Below are positions 45,940 through 55,139 of a stretch of DNA of 64,000 nt, one piece after another. Under the pieces are notes generated by a model. The model had not been told where the DNA came from, did no database searches, and worked only from the letters and a program-made list of their open reading frames with translations. Made by a program: the position numbers and the translations under genes. This DNA comes from Planococcus versutus (lineage in GTDB: Bacteria > Bacillota > Bacilli > Bacillales_A > Planococcaceae). Within the stretch, counting starts at the first letter, position 1. Each line of letters begins with the position of its first letter. Location: NCBI RefSeq assembly GCF_001186155.3, contig NZ_CP016540.2, positions 806,001 to 870,000 on the forward strand, in the 5' to 3' direction.

Positions 45940-46031
45940 TGAAGAAAAAGTTGTTGATTTTATCGGTTACGTATATGGGATTATTGTCGATGGTGATACT
46001 AAATGGTCCAAATGTATTACCGCCGTTATAA
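45939..46031 (+). CDS. Candidate signalling peptide precursor (30 aa)
   Basis: ATG overlaps the regulator stop by one base (TGATG). The peptide starts MKKK, has a hydrophobic core (LLILSVTYMGLLSMVIL) and ends NGPNVLPPL, so it looks like a short export signal with a 7-10 residue mature C-terminus. PapR and NprX have the same form and position after plcR and nprR. GGTGGTGA about 12 nt upstream is a weak ribosome site; translational coupling is likely. The mature peptide sequence is a guess. Confidence 0.7.
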   Translation: MKKKLLILSVTYMGLLSMVILNGPNVLPPL

Positions 46032-46063
46032 GAAATTACGAATTTCGGAGACAAGGTTCAACT

Positions 46064-46102
46064 AAAAAGACCAGGGAATCGGTTGATTCTCTGGCTTTTT
46101 TG
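46064..46102. terminator. Terminator after the regulator-peptide pair
   Basis: AAAAAGaCCAG-GAATC pairs with GATTC-CTGGCTTTTT with one mismatch, then T-run. Shared with the converging GNAT pseudogene. Confidence 0.75.
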
Positions 46103-46105
46103 TGT

Positions 46106-46603
46106 TTATAAATCAAAACGAAAAGCTTCAATTGCAACGCTGCTCGTAATGGGAGGCAAGTCGAGTGAATGGCCACGTTCAAAGCCCATTTTTTCATAAA
46201 GAGCAATGGCATGCTTCATAAAACTACCTGTATATAATCCAACATACTGTTGTTTGGAGATTTAGAAATATCTAAGCAATGTTCAACGAGTGCAGTGCCT
46301 ACTCCGCGTGATTGAAGCTCGGGAATAACTGCTAATAAACGAATTTCTGGATAAGGGGTGGCCACACCATTCCAGACGTAAGATTTTGTCTTGGCCGGAA
46401 ACAACCCAACACTGCCGACAATTTCCAATCCAACTTCGCCACAAATACTTTGACCCGGGTTGTTGATCAGTATGACATACTAGATTTGATTTGAGCAAAT
46501 GCCATTGTTTGTGTGAAAGCTTATCTTTATAAGATTCATAGGATGACAAACGCTGCTGTTTTACCAAATGACATTCATCTTTTTTAGCCTCACGGATCAG
46601 CAA
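46106..46603 (-). pseudogene. GNAT acetyltransferase with two frameshifts
   Basis: Three frames must be joined. MLIREAKKDECHLVKQQRLS runs to about 46485. The next frame gives YVILINNPGQSICGEVGLEI and the acetyl-CoA motif PELQSRGVGTALVEH, down to about 46255. The last frame gives KQQYVGLYTGSFMKHAIALY, then EKMGFERG, to the stop at 46106. Joined it is a normal GNAT of about 165 aa. The second shift is at a short A-run (46253-46255 on plus is TTT), the first near 46480-46485. Substrate unknown. Confidence 0.75.
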
Positions 46604-46784
46604 ATCCCCATCTCCTCCATATCTAAATGATAGCTATCAATTGTGATAAAAGTTCAATACAACTCAATGGGGCATTTCAAGATCTCCACTAAAATTTTCA
46701 TTCCAATAGATAAAGTTATTCTGAAAAAGGTAATTATATAGGAATATATTGTATATATCAAGAAGAATATTAATTAATAACTAT

Positions 46785-46798
46785 TGTAAGCGTATACA
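46785..46798. promoter_or_regulatory. cre site (CcpA)
   Basis: TGTAAGCGTATACA fits the catabolite-responsive consensus TGNAANCGNWNNCA. It lies about 67 bp upstream of the -35 box of the ilvD-type operon, implying carbon catabolite control of that operon. Confidence 0.7.
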
Positions 46799-46851
46799 AA
46801 CACAAGTGATATACCAATTAAAAAAATAAAAAACTATTATTCATTTATTCA

Positions 46852-46879
46852 TTGAATTCTGACAAATCTGCTCTATAAT
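46852..46879 (+). promoter_or_regulatory. SigA promoter of the catabolic operon
   Basis: TTGAAT and a perfect TATAAT are 16 nt apart, about 25 nt before the first ATG. Confidence 0.75.
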
Positions 46880-46903
46880 GAATAGAAAAGAAAGGGTAGG
46901 ATA

Positions 46904-48589
46904 ATGATGAAAAAAGATTTGCGTATCAATAGTAAAGTTTTTGAAGGTGCCATGAAAGCACCGAATCGAGCGATGCTTCGCTCAGTTGGTGTAACCGATG
47001 AAGATTTTAAAAAACCAATGATTGGTGTTGCTAGCACATGGAGTGAGGTAACTCCATGTAATATACATATTGGCGACTTAGCGATCAGTGCCAAAAAAGG
47101 CGCACGAGAAGCTGGAGGCGTCCCGTTTATATTTAATACCATTACTGTATCTGACGGCATTTCAATGGGAACAGAAGGAATGAAATATTCTCTTTCTAGT
47201 CGAGATGTAATTGCAGATTCGATTGAAACAGTAGTAGGTGCAGAAAGTTTAGATGGTCTAGTGGCGATTGGTGGTTGCGATAAAAATATTCCAGGTTGTT
47301 TGATCGCAATTGCAAACTCTGAAGTACCTGCTGTGTTTGTTTACGGGGGAACAATCGCTCCAGGACGCCATAACGGTCAAGATATTGACATTGTCTCGGT
47401 ATTTGAAGGTGTTGGCCAACACAATAATGGAGACATTAGCGATGATACACTCCGCAGTATCGAATGTAGTGCCTGTCCAGGAGCGGGGTCATGCGGTGGG
47501 ATGTATACTGCTAACACAATGGCATCTGCAGCTGAAGCAATGGGCATGAGTTTGCCTGGAAGTTCTTCAAATCCTGCGGTATCAGCAGAAAAACGAGCAG
47601 ATTGTGAAAAAGCAGGAGCCGCTGTGCATAATTTACTGGAACTTGGTATTTATCCAAAAAACATTATGACAAAAGAAGCGTTTGAAAATGCCATTACAGT
47701 TGTGATGGTTCTTGGCGGGTCAACAAATGCTATTCTTCATTTATTAGCAATTGCTCATGCAGCAGAAGTTGATTTAACAATTGATGACTTTAATATTATG
47801 CAAAAAAAGGTGCCGCATTTGGCAGATTTAAAACCGAGTGGCCAATACGTCATGCAAGATTTACATGAAGTGGGTGGCGTTCAAGCCGTGATGAAAATGT
47901 TACTAGAAGCAGGCTTTTTACACGGAGATTGTATGACGGTCACCGGTAAAACAGTAGCAGAAAATCTACGAGAAGTTCCTGGACTGTCAGAAGGTCAAAA
48001 AGTCATCATGCCATTCGATAATCCAAAACGACAAGATGGGCCATTAATTGTATTAAAAGGAAACCTATCACCAAGTGGTGCGGTAGCAAAAGTTTCTGGC
48101 GTGAAAGTAAAACGCCACACTGGACCAGCTCGCGTTTTCAATAATGAAAAAGATGCAACAGCAGCTGTCATGGCAAATGAAATTAACAAAGGCGACGTCT
48201 TGGTTATTCGTTATGTTGGACCAAAAGGAGGGCCGGGTATGCCAGAAATGTTGTCGGTATCTGCAATTCTTGTTGGTAAAGGAATGGATGCCTCTGTTGC
48301 GTTGTTAACAGACGGTCGTTTTTCAGGTGGAACCCATGGCTTAGTAGTTGGTCATCTCGCACCAGAAGCTCAAGTTGGTGGGCCCATTGCTTTGCTTGAA
48401 GAAGGAGATATCGTAACCATTGATTCTGAACTACAAGAAATTTCAATGGACGTCTCAGAAGTGGAAATAGAAGAACGGCGCAAGCACTGGGTCGCGCCAC
48501 CACTTCATAGAAAAGGTGTTCTTGGAAAGTATGCACATAACGTTTCTTGTTCTTCTAAAGGAGCAGTCACCGACTACTTGAATCGTTAA
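46904..48589 (+). CDS. Dihydroxy-acid dehydratase family protein (IlvD/EDD)
   Basis: 561-aa iron-sulfur dehydratase. [10 protein letters not shown] and [19 protein letters not shown] supply cluster cysteines; the pattern is closer to plant/mycobacterial-type [2Fe-2S] DHAD than to E. coli IlvD. C-terminal [12 protein letters not shown] and [12 protein letters not shown] are family motifs. DHAD makes 2-ketoisovalerate from dihydroxyisovalerate; sugar-acid dehydratases share the fold. First gene of a TRAP transporter/dehydrogenase operon under a cre site, not a branched-chain synthesis operon, so a catabolic substrate is likely. Confidence 0.82.
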   Translation: MMKKDLRINSKVFEGAMKAPNRAMLRSVGVTDEDFKKPMIGVASTWSEVTPCNIHIGDLAISAKKGAREAGGVPFIFNTITVSDGISMGTEGMKYSLSSRDVIADSIETVVGAESLDGLVAIGGCDKNIPGCLIAIANSEVPAVFVYGGTIAPGRHNGQDIDIVSVFEGVGQHNNGDISDDTLRSIECSACPGAGSCGGMYTANTMASAAEAMGMSLPGSSSNPAVSAEKRADCEKAGAAVHNLLELGIYPKNIMTKEAFENAITVVMVLGGSTNAILHLLAIAHAAEVDLTIDDFNIMQKKVPHLADLKPSGQYVMQDLHEVGGVQAVMKMLLEAGFLHGDCMTVTGKTVAENLREVPGLSEGQKVIMPFDNPKRQDGPLIVLKGNLSPSGAVAKVSGVKVKRHTGPARVFNNEKDATAAVMANEINKGDVLVIRYVGPKGGPGMPEMLSVSAILVGKGMDASVALLTDGRFSGGTHGLVVGHLAPEAQVGGPIALLEEGDIVTIDSELQEISMDVSEVEIEERRKHWVAPPLHRKGVLGKYAHNVSCSSKGAVTDYLNR

Positions 48590-48652
48590 TGAGACATGGT
48601 TTGCTAAGGAATCTTCTATAGATGCAAAATGTTTAAGACAACATTCGTTATG

Positions 48653-48681
48653 CAAGATGAACTTCTAGTTAAGACATCTTG
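48653..48681 (+). other. Intercistronic hairpin upstream of dctP
   Basis: GCAAGATG pairs with CATCTTGC around a 13-nt loop, without a T-run. Probably an mRNA processing or stabilising stem ahead of the binding-protein gene. Confidence 0.5.
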
Positions 48682-48711
48682 CCTGTTGAATAAGAAAAAG
48701 GGGGAAATACA

Positions 48712-49725
48712 ATGACGAAAAAGAAGGTTGGATTTGTTTCACTTATGTTGGCGAGTGTCTTGGCTTTAACAGCGTGTGGAGATTCGGATAATGATTCATC
48801 ATCAGGAGGCGAAGGATCAGACGAGAAATTTGTTTTACAGGCAGGGCATTCTTTGCCTGATGATCATCCCTATCACCTAGGTCTAATAGAAATGGCAGAT
48901 GCGGTTGAAGAACGAACAGATGGACAAGTAACAATCGAAGTTTTTGCGAATAGTGAAATTGGTGCAGAACGTGAACTAACAGAAGGTATGGGGCTGGGAA
49001 CAGTAGATTTAGTTGTTTCTTCAACAGCACCTGTTACTAACTTTGTACCAGAACTAGGTGTTCTGGATGTCCCGTTCTTATTTAAAGATCGAGATTCAGC
49101 AGTAGAAGTACTCGAAGGAGATATTGGAGATGAGTTGTTTGCAAAAATGAAAGACAATGGCATCATCGGCCTATCGTGGGGAGAAAATGGCTATCGTCAC
49201 ATTACCAATGCTGTTCGCCCAATCGAAACACCTAAAGACTTGGAGGGCTTAAAAATCAGAACGCAAGAAAATGAAATTCATTTAGCTGCATTTGAAGCAC
49301 TTGGTGCACAGCCAACTCCGATGGCTTGGACTGAAGCGATTACAGCATTGCAACAAGGAGTAGTAGATGCACAAGAAAATCCTGCGATTGTTGCAGATCA
49401 ATTTAGTTTATATGATGCCAACCAAAAGTATATGAGTTTAACTGGTCACGTTTATTCGGTTGCAATTTATATGATGAGTCAAAAAACATATGACAAATTA
49501 CCAGAAGAACTACGTGACATTGTTGTCGAAGAAGGACAAAAAGCAGGAGCAAGAGAGCGTGATCTGATTGTAGAAATGGAAAAAGAATCAATTCAAACGT
49601 TAAAAGATCAAGGAATGGAAATTATTGAGGATATCGATGTAGCTCCTTTCCAAAAAGCAGTCCAACCTGTATATGAAACAATTGAATATCAAGATCTATT
49701 AAATGAAATTCTAGATGCTCAGTAA
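48712..49725 (+). CDS. dctP: TRAP transporter substrate-binding lipoprotein
   Basis: 337-aa binding protein. Signal with lipobox ALTACG (Cys about 22). DctP-family stretches: LQAGHSLPDDHPYHLGL, FANSEIGAERELTEGM and LKIRTQENEIHLAAFEALG, the latter with the Arg that binds substrate carboxylates. It delivers an organic or sugar acid to DctQM. Followed by an attenuator-type hairpin before dctQ. Confidence 0.9.
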   Translation: MTKKKVGFVSLMLASVLALTACGDSDNDSSSGGEGSDEKFVLQAGHSLPDDHPYHLGLIEMADAVEERTDGQVTIEVFANSEIGAERELTEGMGLGTVDLVVSSTAPVTNFVPELGVLDVPFLFKDRDSAVEVLEGDIGDELFAKMKDNGIIGLSWGENGYRHITNAVRPIETPKDLEGLKIRTQENEIHLAAFEALGAQPTPMAWTEAITALQQGVVDAQENPAIVADQFSLYDANQKYMSLTGHVYSVAIYMMSQKTYDKLPEELRDIVVEEGQKAGARERDLIVEMEKESIQTLKDQGMEIIEDIDVAPFQKAVQPVYETIEYQDLLNEILDAQ

Positions 49726-49744
49726 CAGGATAATAAGTGGACTC

Positions 49745-49774
49745 AAAAAAGAGAGAAACCTTTCTCTCTTTTTT
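49745..49774 (+). terminator. Hairpin with T-run between dctP and dctQ
   Basis: AAAAAAGAGAGAAA and TTTCTCTCTTTTTT form a perfect stem around CC. It probably acts as a partial terminator or mRNA stabiliser, raising DctP over the membrane subunits. Confidence 0.75.
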
Positions 49775-49791
49775 ATATCGGAGGCAAGAAA

Positions 49792-50262
49792 ATGAGTAAA
49801 TGGATCAATTATATGAACTTTGGTATTAAGCATGTATTAAATCTTATTATGGCTTTACTTGTTACAGTCGTTTTTCTACAAGTCATTTTTCGATTTATTT
49901 TGAACTCACCTTTAGCTTGGACCGAAGAGTTAGCTCGATATAGCTTGATTTGGCTAACATTTTTAGGCGCGTCGTATGCCATGTCTTCAAAAGCACATAT
50001 CGGAATGGAGTTTTTCGTCAAATTATTTGCGGTTCCAGTTCGCAAGATTCTCTACAGTGTCGCCACATGTGCAAGTCTTCTTTTTTTCCTGCTTATGGTG
50101 ATTGAAGGTTATGATCTCGCAATGCAAGGCATGGCTCAAACATCACCCGTTCTAAGGATTCCAATGGGACTCATTTATATGGTGATCCCATTGAGCGGAA
50201 TTGTTTTGATTATTAATATGACCTCGCAGTTTTCTAAAGACTTTAAAAGCGGGGGTGTCTAA
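49792..50262 (+). CDS. dctQ: TRAP transporter small permease
   Basis: 156-aa protein with four helices. LAWTEELARYSLIWLTFLGA is the DctQ signature. GGAGG site 8 nt before ATG. Partner of DctM, encoded 2 nt downstream. Confidence 0.9.
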   Translation: MSKWINYMNFGIKHVLNLIMALLVTVVFLQVIFRFILNSPLAWTEELARYSLIWLTFLGASYAMSSKAHIGMEFFVKLFAVPVRKILYSVATCASLLFFLLMVIEGYDLAMQGMAQTSPVLRIPMGLIYMVIPLSGIVLIINMTSQFSKDFKSGGV

Positions 50263-50264
50263 AA

Positions 50265-51533
50265 ATGGCGTTAGTCTTATTTCTTTTGTTAATGGCTTTG
50301 TTTTTAATTAATGTTCCAATTGCAGTTGCACTTGGACTAGCTTCAACGTTCGTTTTCTTTATTGATGGTGATGTTTCATTAATCGTCATTATTCAGCGAA
50401 TGTTCAACTCGGTTGACTCATTTCCTCTTATGGCAATTCCATTTTTTATTCTTGCGGGTAAACTGATGGAAAGTGGTGGGATTTCTCGGAGGCTCATTCA
50501 TCTAGCGAATGTTATTTTTGGTCGCGTAAAAGGCGGACTTGGAATTGTGTCGATCGTTGCATGTGCTTTTTTTGCAGCTATTTCAGGGTCTGCAGCTGCA
50601 ACAACAGCAGCAGTCGGGGCATTGATGATTCCAGCGATGGTTAATAAAGGGTATGATAAAAGTTTTGCAACAGCGATTCAAGCAGCGGGCGGCACTATCG
50701 GAATTATGATTCCGCCAAGTGTTCCGTTAGTCCTATATGGAGTAGCTGCCGGAGTTTCGGTCAGTGAGTTATTTATCGCAGGAATTGTTCCTGGATTGTT
50801 TGTGATGGTTTCACTGATTTTGCTGGTTTATTTAATTTCGTTAAAAGAAGGATATGGCGGGGGAGAGAAATTTGGTTTCAAGGATTTTTTCAAAGCATTT
50901 TTCGATGCATTCCTTGCTTTAATGATGCCAGTAATTATACTTGGCGGAATTTACGGTGGAATTTTCACGCCAACAGAAGCGGCTGTTGTCGCAGTAGTTT
51001 ACGGCTTGTTTGTTGGGATTTTTGTTTATCGTGAAATTAAACTAACGGATTTAACAAGAATTTTTGCATCTTCCGTTACGGTAACCGCGGTCATCATGTT
51101 TATTATTGCAGGAGCTTCTGTATTTGGTTATTATTTGACACGTCAGCGAATCCCAGCAGAATTAACAGAATTAATGCTCAGCGTAACAGATAATTGGATC
51201 ATTGCTTTATTGATTATCAACTTATTATTGTTGGTCTGTGGAGTTTTCTTAGAAACGTCAGCAGCTATTATCATTTTAACGCCAATTCTTGTGCCGATCG
51301 CGAACGCGCTTGGAATTGATTTGGTGCATTTCGGAATTATTATGATTGTCAACTTGGGTATCGGCTTTATCACGCCACCAGTAGGCATCAATTTATTTGT
51401 TGCCGCGAATATCGCTGGTACGAAATTTGAAAGCTTATTAAAGGCAATTGTTCCATTTATTTTGGTGATGATTGTTGATGTTTTGATTATTTCATTTATT
51501 CCTGGAATTACGTTATTCCTTATTGGAGATTAA
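50265..51533 (+). CDS. dctM: TRAP transporter large permease
   Basis: 422-aa transport subunit with about 12 helices. AIPFFILAGKLMESGGISRRL, GTIGIMIPPSVPLVLYG, FTPTEAAVVAVVYG and ITPPVGINLFVAANIAG are DctM motifs. Na+-driven uptake with DctP and DctQ. Confidence 0.92.
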   Translation: MALVLFLLLMALFLINVPIAVALGLASTFVFFIDGDVSLIVIIQRMFNSVDSFPLMAIPFFILAGKLMESGGISRRLIHLANVIFGRVKGGLGIVSIVACAFFAAISGSAAATTAAVGALMIPAMVNKGYDKSFATAIQAAGGTIGIMIPPSVPLVLYGVAAGVSVSELFIAGIVPGLFVMVSLILLVYLISLKEGYGGGEKFGFKDFFKAFFDAFLALMMPVIILGGIYGGIFTPTEAAVVAVVYGLFVGIFVYREIKLTDLTRIFASSVTVTAVIMFIIAGASVFGYYLTRQRIPAELTELMLSVTDNWIIALLIINLLLLVCGVFLETSAAIIILTPILVPIANALGIDLVHFGIIMIVNLGIGFITPPVGINLFVAANIAGTKFESLLKAIVPFILVMIVDVLIISFIPGITLFLIGD

Positions 51534-51550
51534 AGATTTGGAGGAAAACT

Positions 51551-52618
51551 ATGAAAGCATTTAAAATAGCGGTCTTACCAGGAGATGGCATTGGTCCAGA
51601 GGTTACAAAAGAAGCCGTAAAAGTATTAGAAGCGATCAATCAACAAAATTCTACATTCGCGATTGAATTTAAAGAATTTGAATGGGGTAGCGAATATTAT
51701 TTGGCTAACGGTCAAATGATGCCTGATGATGGACTCGATCAACTAAAGAATTTTGATGCTATTTTGTTTGGTGCAGTTGGAGACAAGCGCGTACCAGATA
51801 GAGTGACCATATGGGAATTGATTATGCCGATTCGCAAAAACTTTCAGCAGTATGTTAATATGCGACCAATAAAACGACTAGCCGGCATTGAGTCTTTATT
51901 GAAAAACGAACAAGCGATTGATTTTATGGTGTTTCGCGAAAATGCGGAAGGCGAATATTCGAATATCGGAGGTCGTTTATACGAACAACAATCGCAAGAA
52001 ATGGCCATTCAAAATACGGTTATTACAAAACAAGGTGTCGAACGTATCGCAAAATATGCATTTGAATATGCCGAAAAACATAACAAATCTAAAGTGACAA
52101 GTGCAACAAAATCCAACGCGATTATTCATTCAATGAAACTCTGGGATGAAGTTGTGGAAAGTGTCGCCAAAGATTATGGAAACATTGAACTTGAAAGCAA
52201 TTTTATTGATGCGTTGGCAGCTTATTTTGTCATGCGACCCGAATCGTTTGAAGTAGTAGTTGCATCAAATTTGTTTGGTGATATTTTAACAGACCTTGGT
52301 GCTGCTTTAGTAGGAGGAATGGGGATGTCACCATCTGGAAATATCAATCCCGAAAAGGAATTCCCTTCTATGTTTGAAGCGATTCATGGCTCAGCACCTG
52401 ATATTGCAGGTAAAGGAATTGCCAACCCAATCGCACAAATATGGTCAGCTGCCTTGATGCTTGAACATTTAGGGCGACCTGATCTGTCAGTAGCGATTGT
52501 TAAAGCGATTGAACAAGTTATTCAAGAAAGAAACGTACTAACACCCGACTTAGGAGGCACTTCAACAACTCAAGAAGTTGGCTCGGCAATTGCAGAAAAA
52601 GTGAAGCACTTAGTATAA
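51551..52618 (+). CDS. Beta-decarboxylating dehydrogenase (tartrate/D-malate/dimethylmalate type)
   Basis: 355-aa NAD-dependent enzyme of the isopropylmalate dehydrogenase superfamily. VLPGDGIGPEV (about 8-18), RENAEGEYSNIGGRLYE, TSATKSN (active-site Lys) and NLFGDILTDLGAALVGG (metal Asp). The sequence matches the tartrate dehydrogenase group (EWGSEYYLANGQMMPDDGLD), which includes D-malate and 3,3-dimethylmalate decarboxylating enzymes. Position between a TRAP transporter and SDR/ALDH genes argues for catabolism. Confidence 0.82.
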   Translation: MKAFKIAVLPGDGIGPEVTKEAVKVLEAINQQNSTFAIEFKEFEWGSEYYLANGQMMPDDGLDQLKNFDAILFGAVGDKRVPDRVTIWELIMPIRKNFQQYVNMRPIKRLAGIESLLKNEQAIDFMVFRENAEGEYSNIGGRLYEQQSQEMAIQNTVITKQGVERIAKYAFEYAEKHNKSKVTSATKSNAIIHSMKLWDEVVESVAKDYGNIELESNFIDALAAYFVMRPESFEVVVASNLFGDILTDLGAALVGGMGMSPSGNINPEKEFPSMFEAIHGSAPDIAGKGIANPIAQIWSAALMLEHLGRPDLSVAIVKAIEQVIQERNVLTPDLGGTSTTQEVGSAIAEKVKHLV

Positions 52619-52636
52619 AACTAGGAGGAATGAAGA

Positions 52637-53392
52637 ATGGAACTAGCAAAAAAAGTAGCAATTGTTACCGGTGCCGGTGGAGGTATGGGCAAAGTAGTGG
52701 TTGAACAATTTCTTGAGCGAGGTGCAAGTGTAGGTGCGATTGATTTACATATTGATGGACTCGAGGACTTAGCAGGGAAATATCCACAGCAGTTAGTCGT
52801 TATTCAATGCAATTTGACTGACGAGAAAAGTGTAGAACATGCCATTAAAAAAACTGCTGAGAATTTGGGACGAATTGATATTTTAGCGAATGTTGCAGGA
52901 ATAGCGCAAGCTGCTACGGATATTGAACATGTTTCGTTAGCCGATTGGGAGCGCATCATGGCGATTAATTCCACGGCAGTATTTTTAACTTCTCGAGCGG
53001 TCGTTCCGTATATGAAACAACAAAAGAGCGGCTCTATTATTAATATTGCTTCAGTTTCTGTAGACCGACCACGCCCAGGTCTGAATGCTTATGTAGCTTC
53101 TAAAGGTGCAACGATTTCTTTGACAAAAGCGTTAGCAATCGAACTAGCTCCCTATAACATAAGAGTAAATGCCATCAACCCAGGTCCAGCTGATACGAAA
53201 ATGCTTGGTGAATTTACAGCATCTGGCAGCGATGAAGGAGATACAAAAGAAAATATATTCCGTAAGTCTGTACCATTAGGGGAATTGATTACACCTGAAG
53301 CAATTGCGAACTGTGTGTTATACCTCAGTTCTGATTTAGCGAAAATGATGACGGGCAGCGTAGTAAATGTTGACGGAGGCCGCGGAATCTGA
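52637..53392 (+). CDS. SDR oxidoreductase
   Basis: 251-aa short-chain dehydrogenase. Cofactor loop VTGAGGGMGKVV (about 10-21), NVAGIAQ, catalytic Ser in NIASVSVDRP and Tyr/Lys in YVASKGA. AGGAGG site upstream; its stop overlaps the ribosome site of the aldehyde dehydrogenase gene. In the operon it probably oxidises the alcohol group that the next enzyme converts to an acid. Confidence 0.82.
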   Translation: MELAKKVAIVTGAGGGMGKVVVEQFLERGASVGAIDLHIDGLEDLAGKYPQQLVVIQCNLTDEKSVEHAIKKTAENLGRIDILANVAGIAQAATDIEHVSLADWERIMAINSTAVFLTSRAVVPYMKQQKSGSIINIASVSVDRPRPGLNAYVASKGATISLTKALAIELAPYNIRVNAINPGPADTKMLGEFTASGSDEGDTKENIFRKSVPLGELITPEAIANCVLYLSSDLAKMMTGSVVNVDGGRGI

Positions 53393-53411
53393 CAAAGGGG
53401 AGAACGCAAAA

Positions 53412-54854
53412 GTGGAAAAACAGCAAATGTATGTGAATGGAAAATGGATAGGTAGTGTAGGGAAACAATGGATCAAAACAAAAAACCCTGCGACAGGCGA
53501 AGTTTTGGCAGAAGTACCAAGAGGGACAAAAGAAGATGTGGATGCTGCTGTAAAAGTAGCTCGCGAAACCTTTGAGTCTGAAGAATGGCAATCCTTTTTG
53601 CCAATTGAAAGAGGACGGATTCTACACAAAGTAGCGGATGCCTTGCGAGCAGATGCAGAAAAAATTGCATTGCTTGAAACATTAGATACAGGTAAGCCAT
53701 TAACACAGGCGCGAAAAGATGTTGAAGCGGCTGCTTTGTATTTTGAATACTATGCTGGAATGGCGGATAAAATCTTCGGAGAAACGATTCCAGTTCAACC
53801 TGGCATTCTTGACTACACATTGCGTGAACCGATTGGTGTCACTGCTCACATTGTGCCATGGAATTACCCATTGCAAATTCTTTCTCGTTCAACAGCAGCA
53901 GCAATTGCAACAGGCAATACAATTGTAGCAAAACCAGCAGAAGACACACCACTAACCGCAATTAAATTAGCAGAAATTTTAGATGGAACGCATTTACCAA
54001 AAGGTGTCTTCAATTTAGTGACAGGTTATGGCGCTGAAGCAGGAGCCGCAATTTCTGAACATCCGGGTGTTGACCACATTACATTTACAGGCTCTGTACA
54101 AACAGGTTCAGCCGTCATGATGGGAGCAGCAAAAAACGTTAAACCTGTAACCTTAGAACTTGGCGGAAAATCACCAAACATTATTTTTGAAGATTGTGAC
54201 CAAGAAGAAGCGGCAGATTGGGCAGTTCGTTCAATTATTCAAAATGCTGGGCAAACCTGTTCGGCAGGCTCTCGTCTTTTGGTGCAACAATCAATTAAAG
54301 ACGAGTTTTTAAAAAAAGTTACAGTCAAAATGGCCGCAATCCAAATTGGTAAAGGGATAGATGATTTAGATTTAGGTCCGATATTAAATGAAAAACAATT
54401 TGAACGCATTCTTGAATTTATGACCGTTGCACGTGAAGAAGGAGCTACATTTTTAACCGGTGGCGAGCGTGAAAAAAAAGCTGGGCTTGAACACGGCTAC
54501 TTTTTCCAACCAACAGTAATCGATGGATTAGCACCCGGAAGTTATGTAGCGCAAGAAGAAATTTTTGCACCAGTTGTAGTAGCGTTTTCATTTGAAACTG
54601 AGCAGCAAGCAGTTGAGTTAGCCAATGGAACAGATTACGGATTAGTAGCAGGCATTTGGACGAAAGACGGAGCACGAGCACATCGAGTCGCAAGTAAAAT
54701 TCGTGCAGGTCAAATTTTTATTAATAACTACGGTGCGGGTGGTGGTGTGCAAATGCCATTCGGAGGATACAAAAAAAGTGGATTTGGACGTGAAAAAGGT
54801 CTCGAAGCTTTACGCAACTATACAATTTTGAAAAATGTTGCGTTGAAATACTAA
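53412..54854 (+). CDS. NAD(P)-dependent aldehyde dehydrogenase
   Basis: 480-aa ALDH. VPWNYPLQILSRSTAAA, catalytic Glu in LELGGKSPN and Cys in NAGQTCSAGSR are all present. Closest in general pattern to betaine/gamma-aldehyde dehydrogenases. GTG 53412 with AAGGGGAG 9 nt upstream; the longer ORF from 53367 would lie inside the SDR gene. Last gene of the operon. Confidence 0.88.
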   Translation: MEKQQMYVNGKWIGSVGKQWIKTKNPATGEVLAEVPRGTKEDVDAAVKVARETFESEEWQSFLPIERGRILHKVADALRADAEKIALLETLDTGKPLTQARKDVEAAALYFEYYAGMADKIFGETIPVQPGILDYTLREPIGVTAHIVPWNYPLQILSRSTAAAIATGNTIVAKPAEDTPLTAIKLAEILDGTHLPKGVFNLVTGYGAEAGAAISEHPGVDHITFTGSVQTGSAVMMGAAKNVKPVTLELGGKSPNIIFEDCDQEEAADWAVRSIIQNAGQTCSAGSRLLVQQSIKDEFLKKVTVKMAAIQIGKGIDDLDLGPILNEKQFERILEFMTVAREEGATFLTGGEREKKAGLEHGYFFQPTVIDGLAPGSYVAQEEIFAPVVVAFSFETEQQAVELANGTDYGLVAGIWTKDGARAHRVASKIRAGQIFINNYGAGGGVQMPFGGYKKSGFGREKGLEALRNYTILKNVALKY

Positions 54855-54871
54855 GCGTAAAAGAATTGGAA

Positions 54872-54912
54872 AAGGGATGCCCTCAAGTAGAGGACATCCC
54901 TTCGTTTGTTTA
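54872..54912 (+). terminator. Terminator of the catabolic operon
   Basis: AAGGGATG-CCTC pairs with GAGG-CATCCCTT, with a one-base mismatch and a short T-rich tail. Confidence 0.75.
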
Positions 54913-54918
54913 AGGTAA

Positions 54919-55139
54919 CTATAATTTGTTTTGACTCAATTTTTCAACCCATTTAACTGGGGAATCATTTCCATTGAAAGTGTTACTTTCAGTACCGCGG
55001 TCATTGTTCCACTGGTGCCTTCTAACTTAAGCAACGTAAACCCTACCTTCTTTTACGTCCTTGCGATCCTCAAATCGCGCCAGTGTGAATAAGTATTCTC
55101 AAAAACATTATCGTAGAATGCCAGATTATCAAAATTTAC
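54919..55139 (-). pseudogene. Decayed gene remnant in the gap before pncB
   Basis: On the minus strand, pieces in two frames look like coding sequence: FDNLAFYDNVFENTYSHWRD (about 55130-55070), then ARFEDRKDVKEGRVYVA, a TAA, and RRHQWNNDRGTESNTF continuing NGNDSPVKWVEKLSQNKL to a TAG at 54919-54921. The composition (aromatic, charged, no repeats) and natural C-terminus suggest a real protein gene broken by a frameshift and a stop. Family not recognised. Confidence 0.4.

Larger units (their letters stand above)
46604..46903. other. Regulatory region of the catabolic operon
   Basis: AT-rich 300-bp gap containing the cre-like site and the SigA promoter listed separately. No ORF or RNA fold was recognised. 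Confidence 0.5.
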
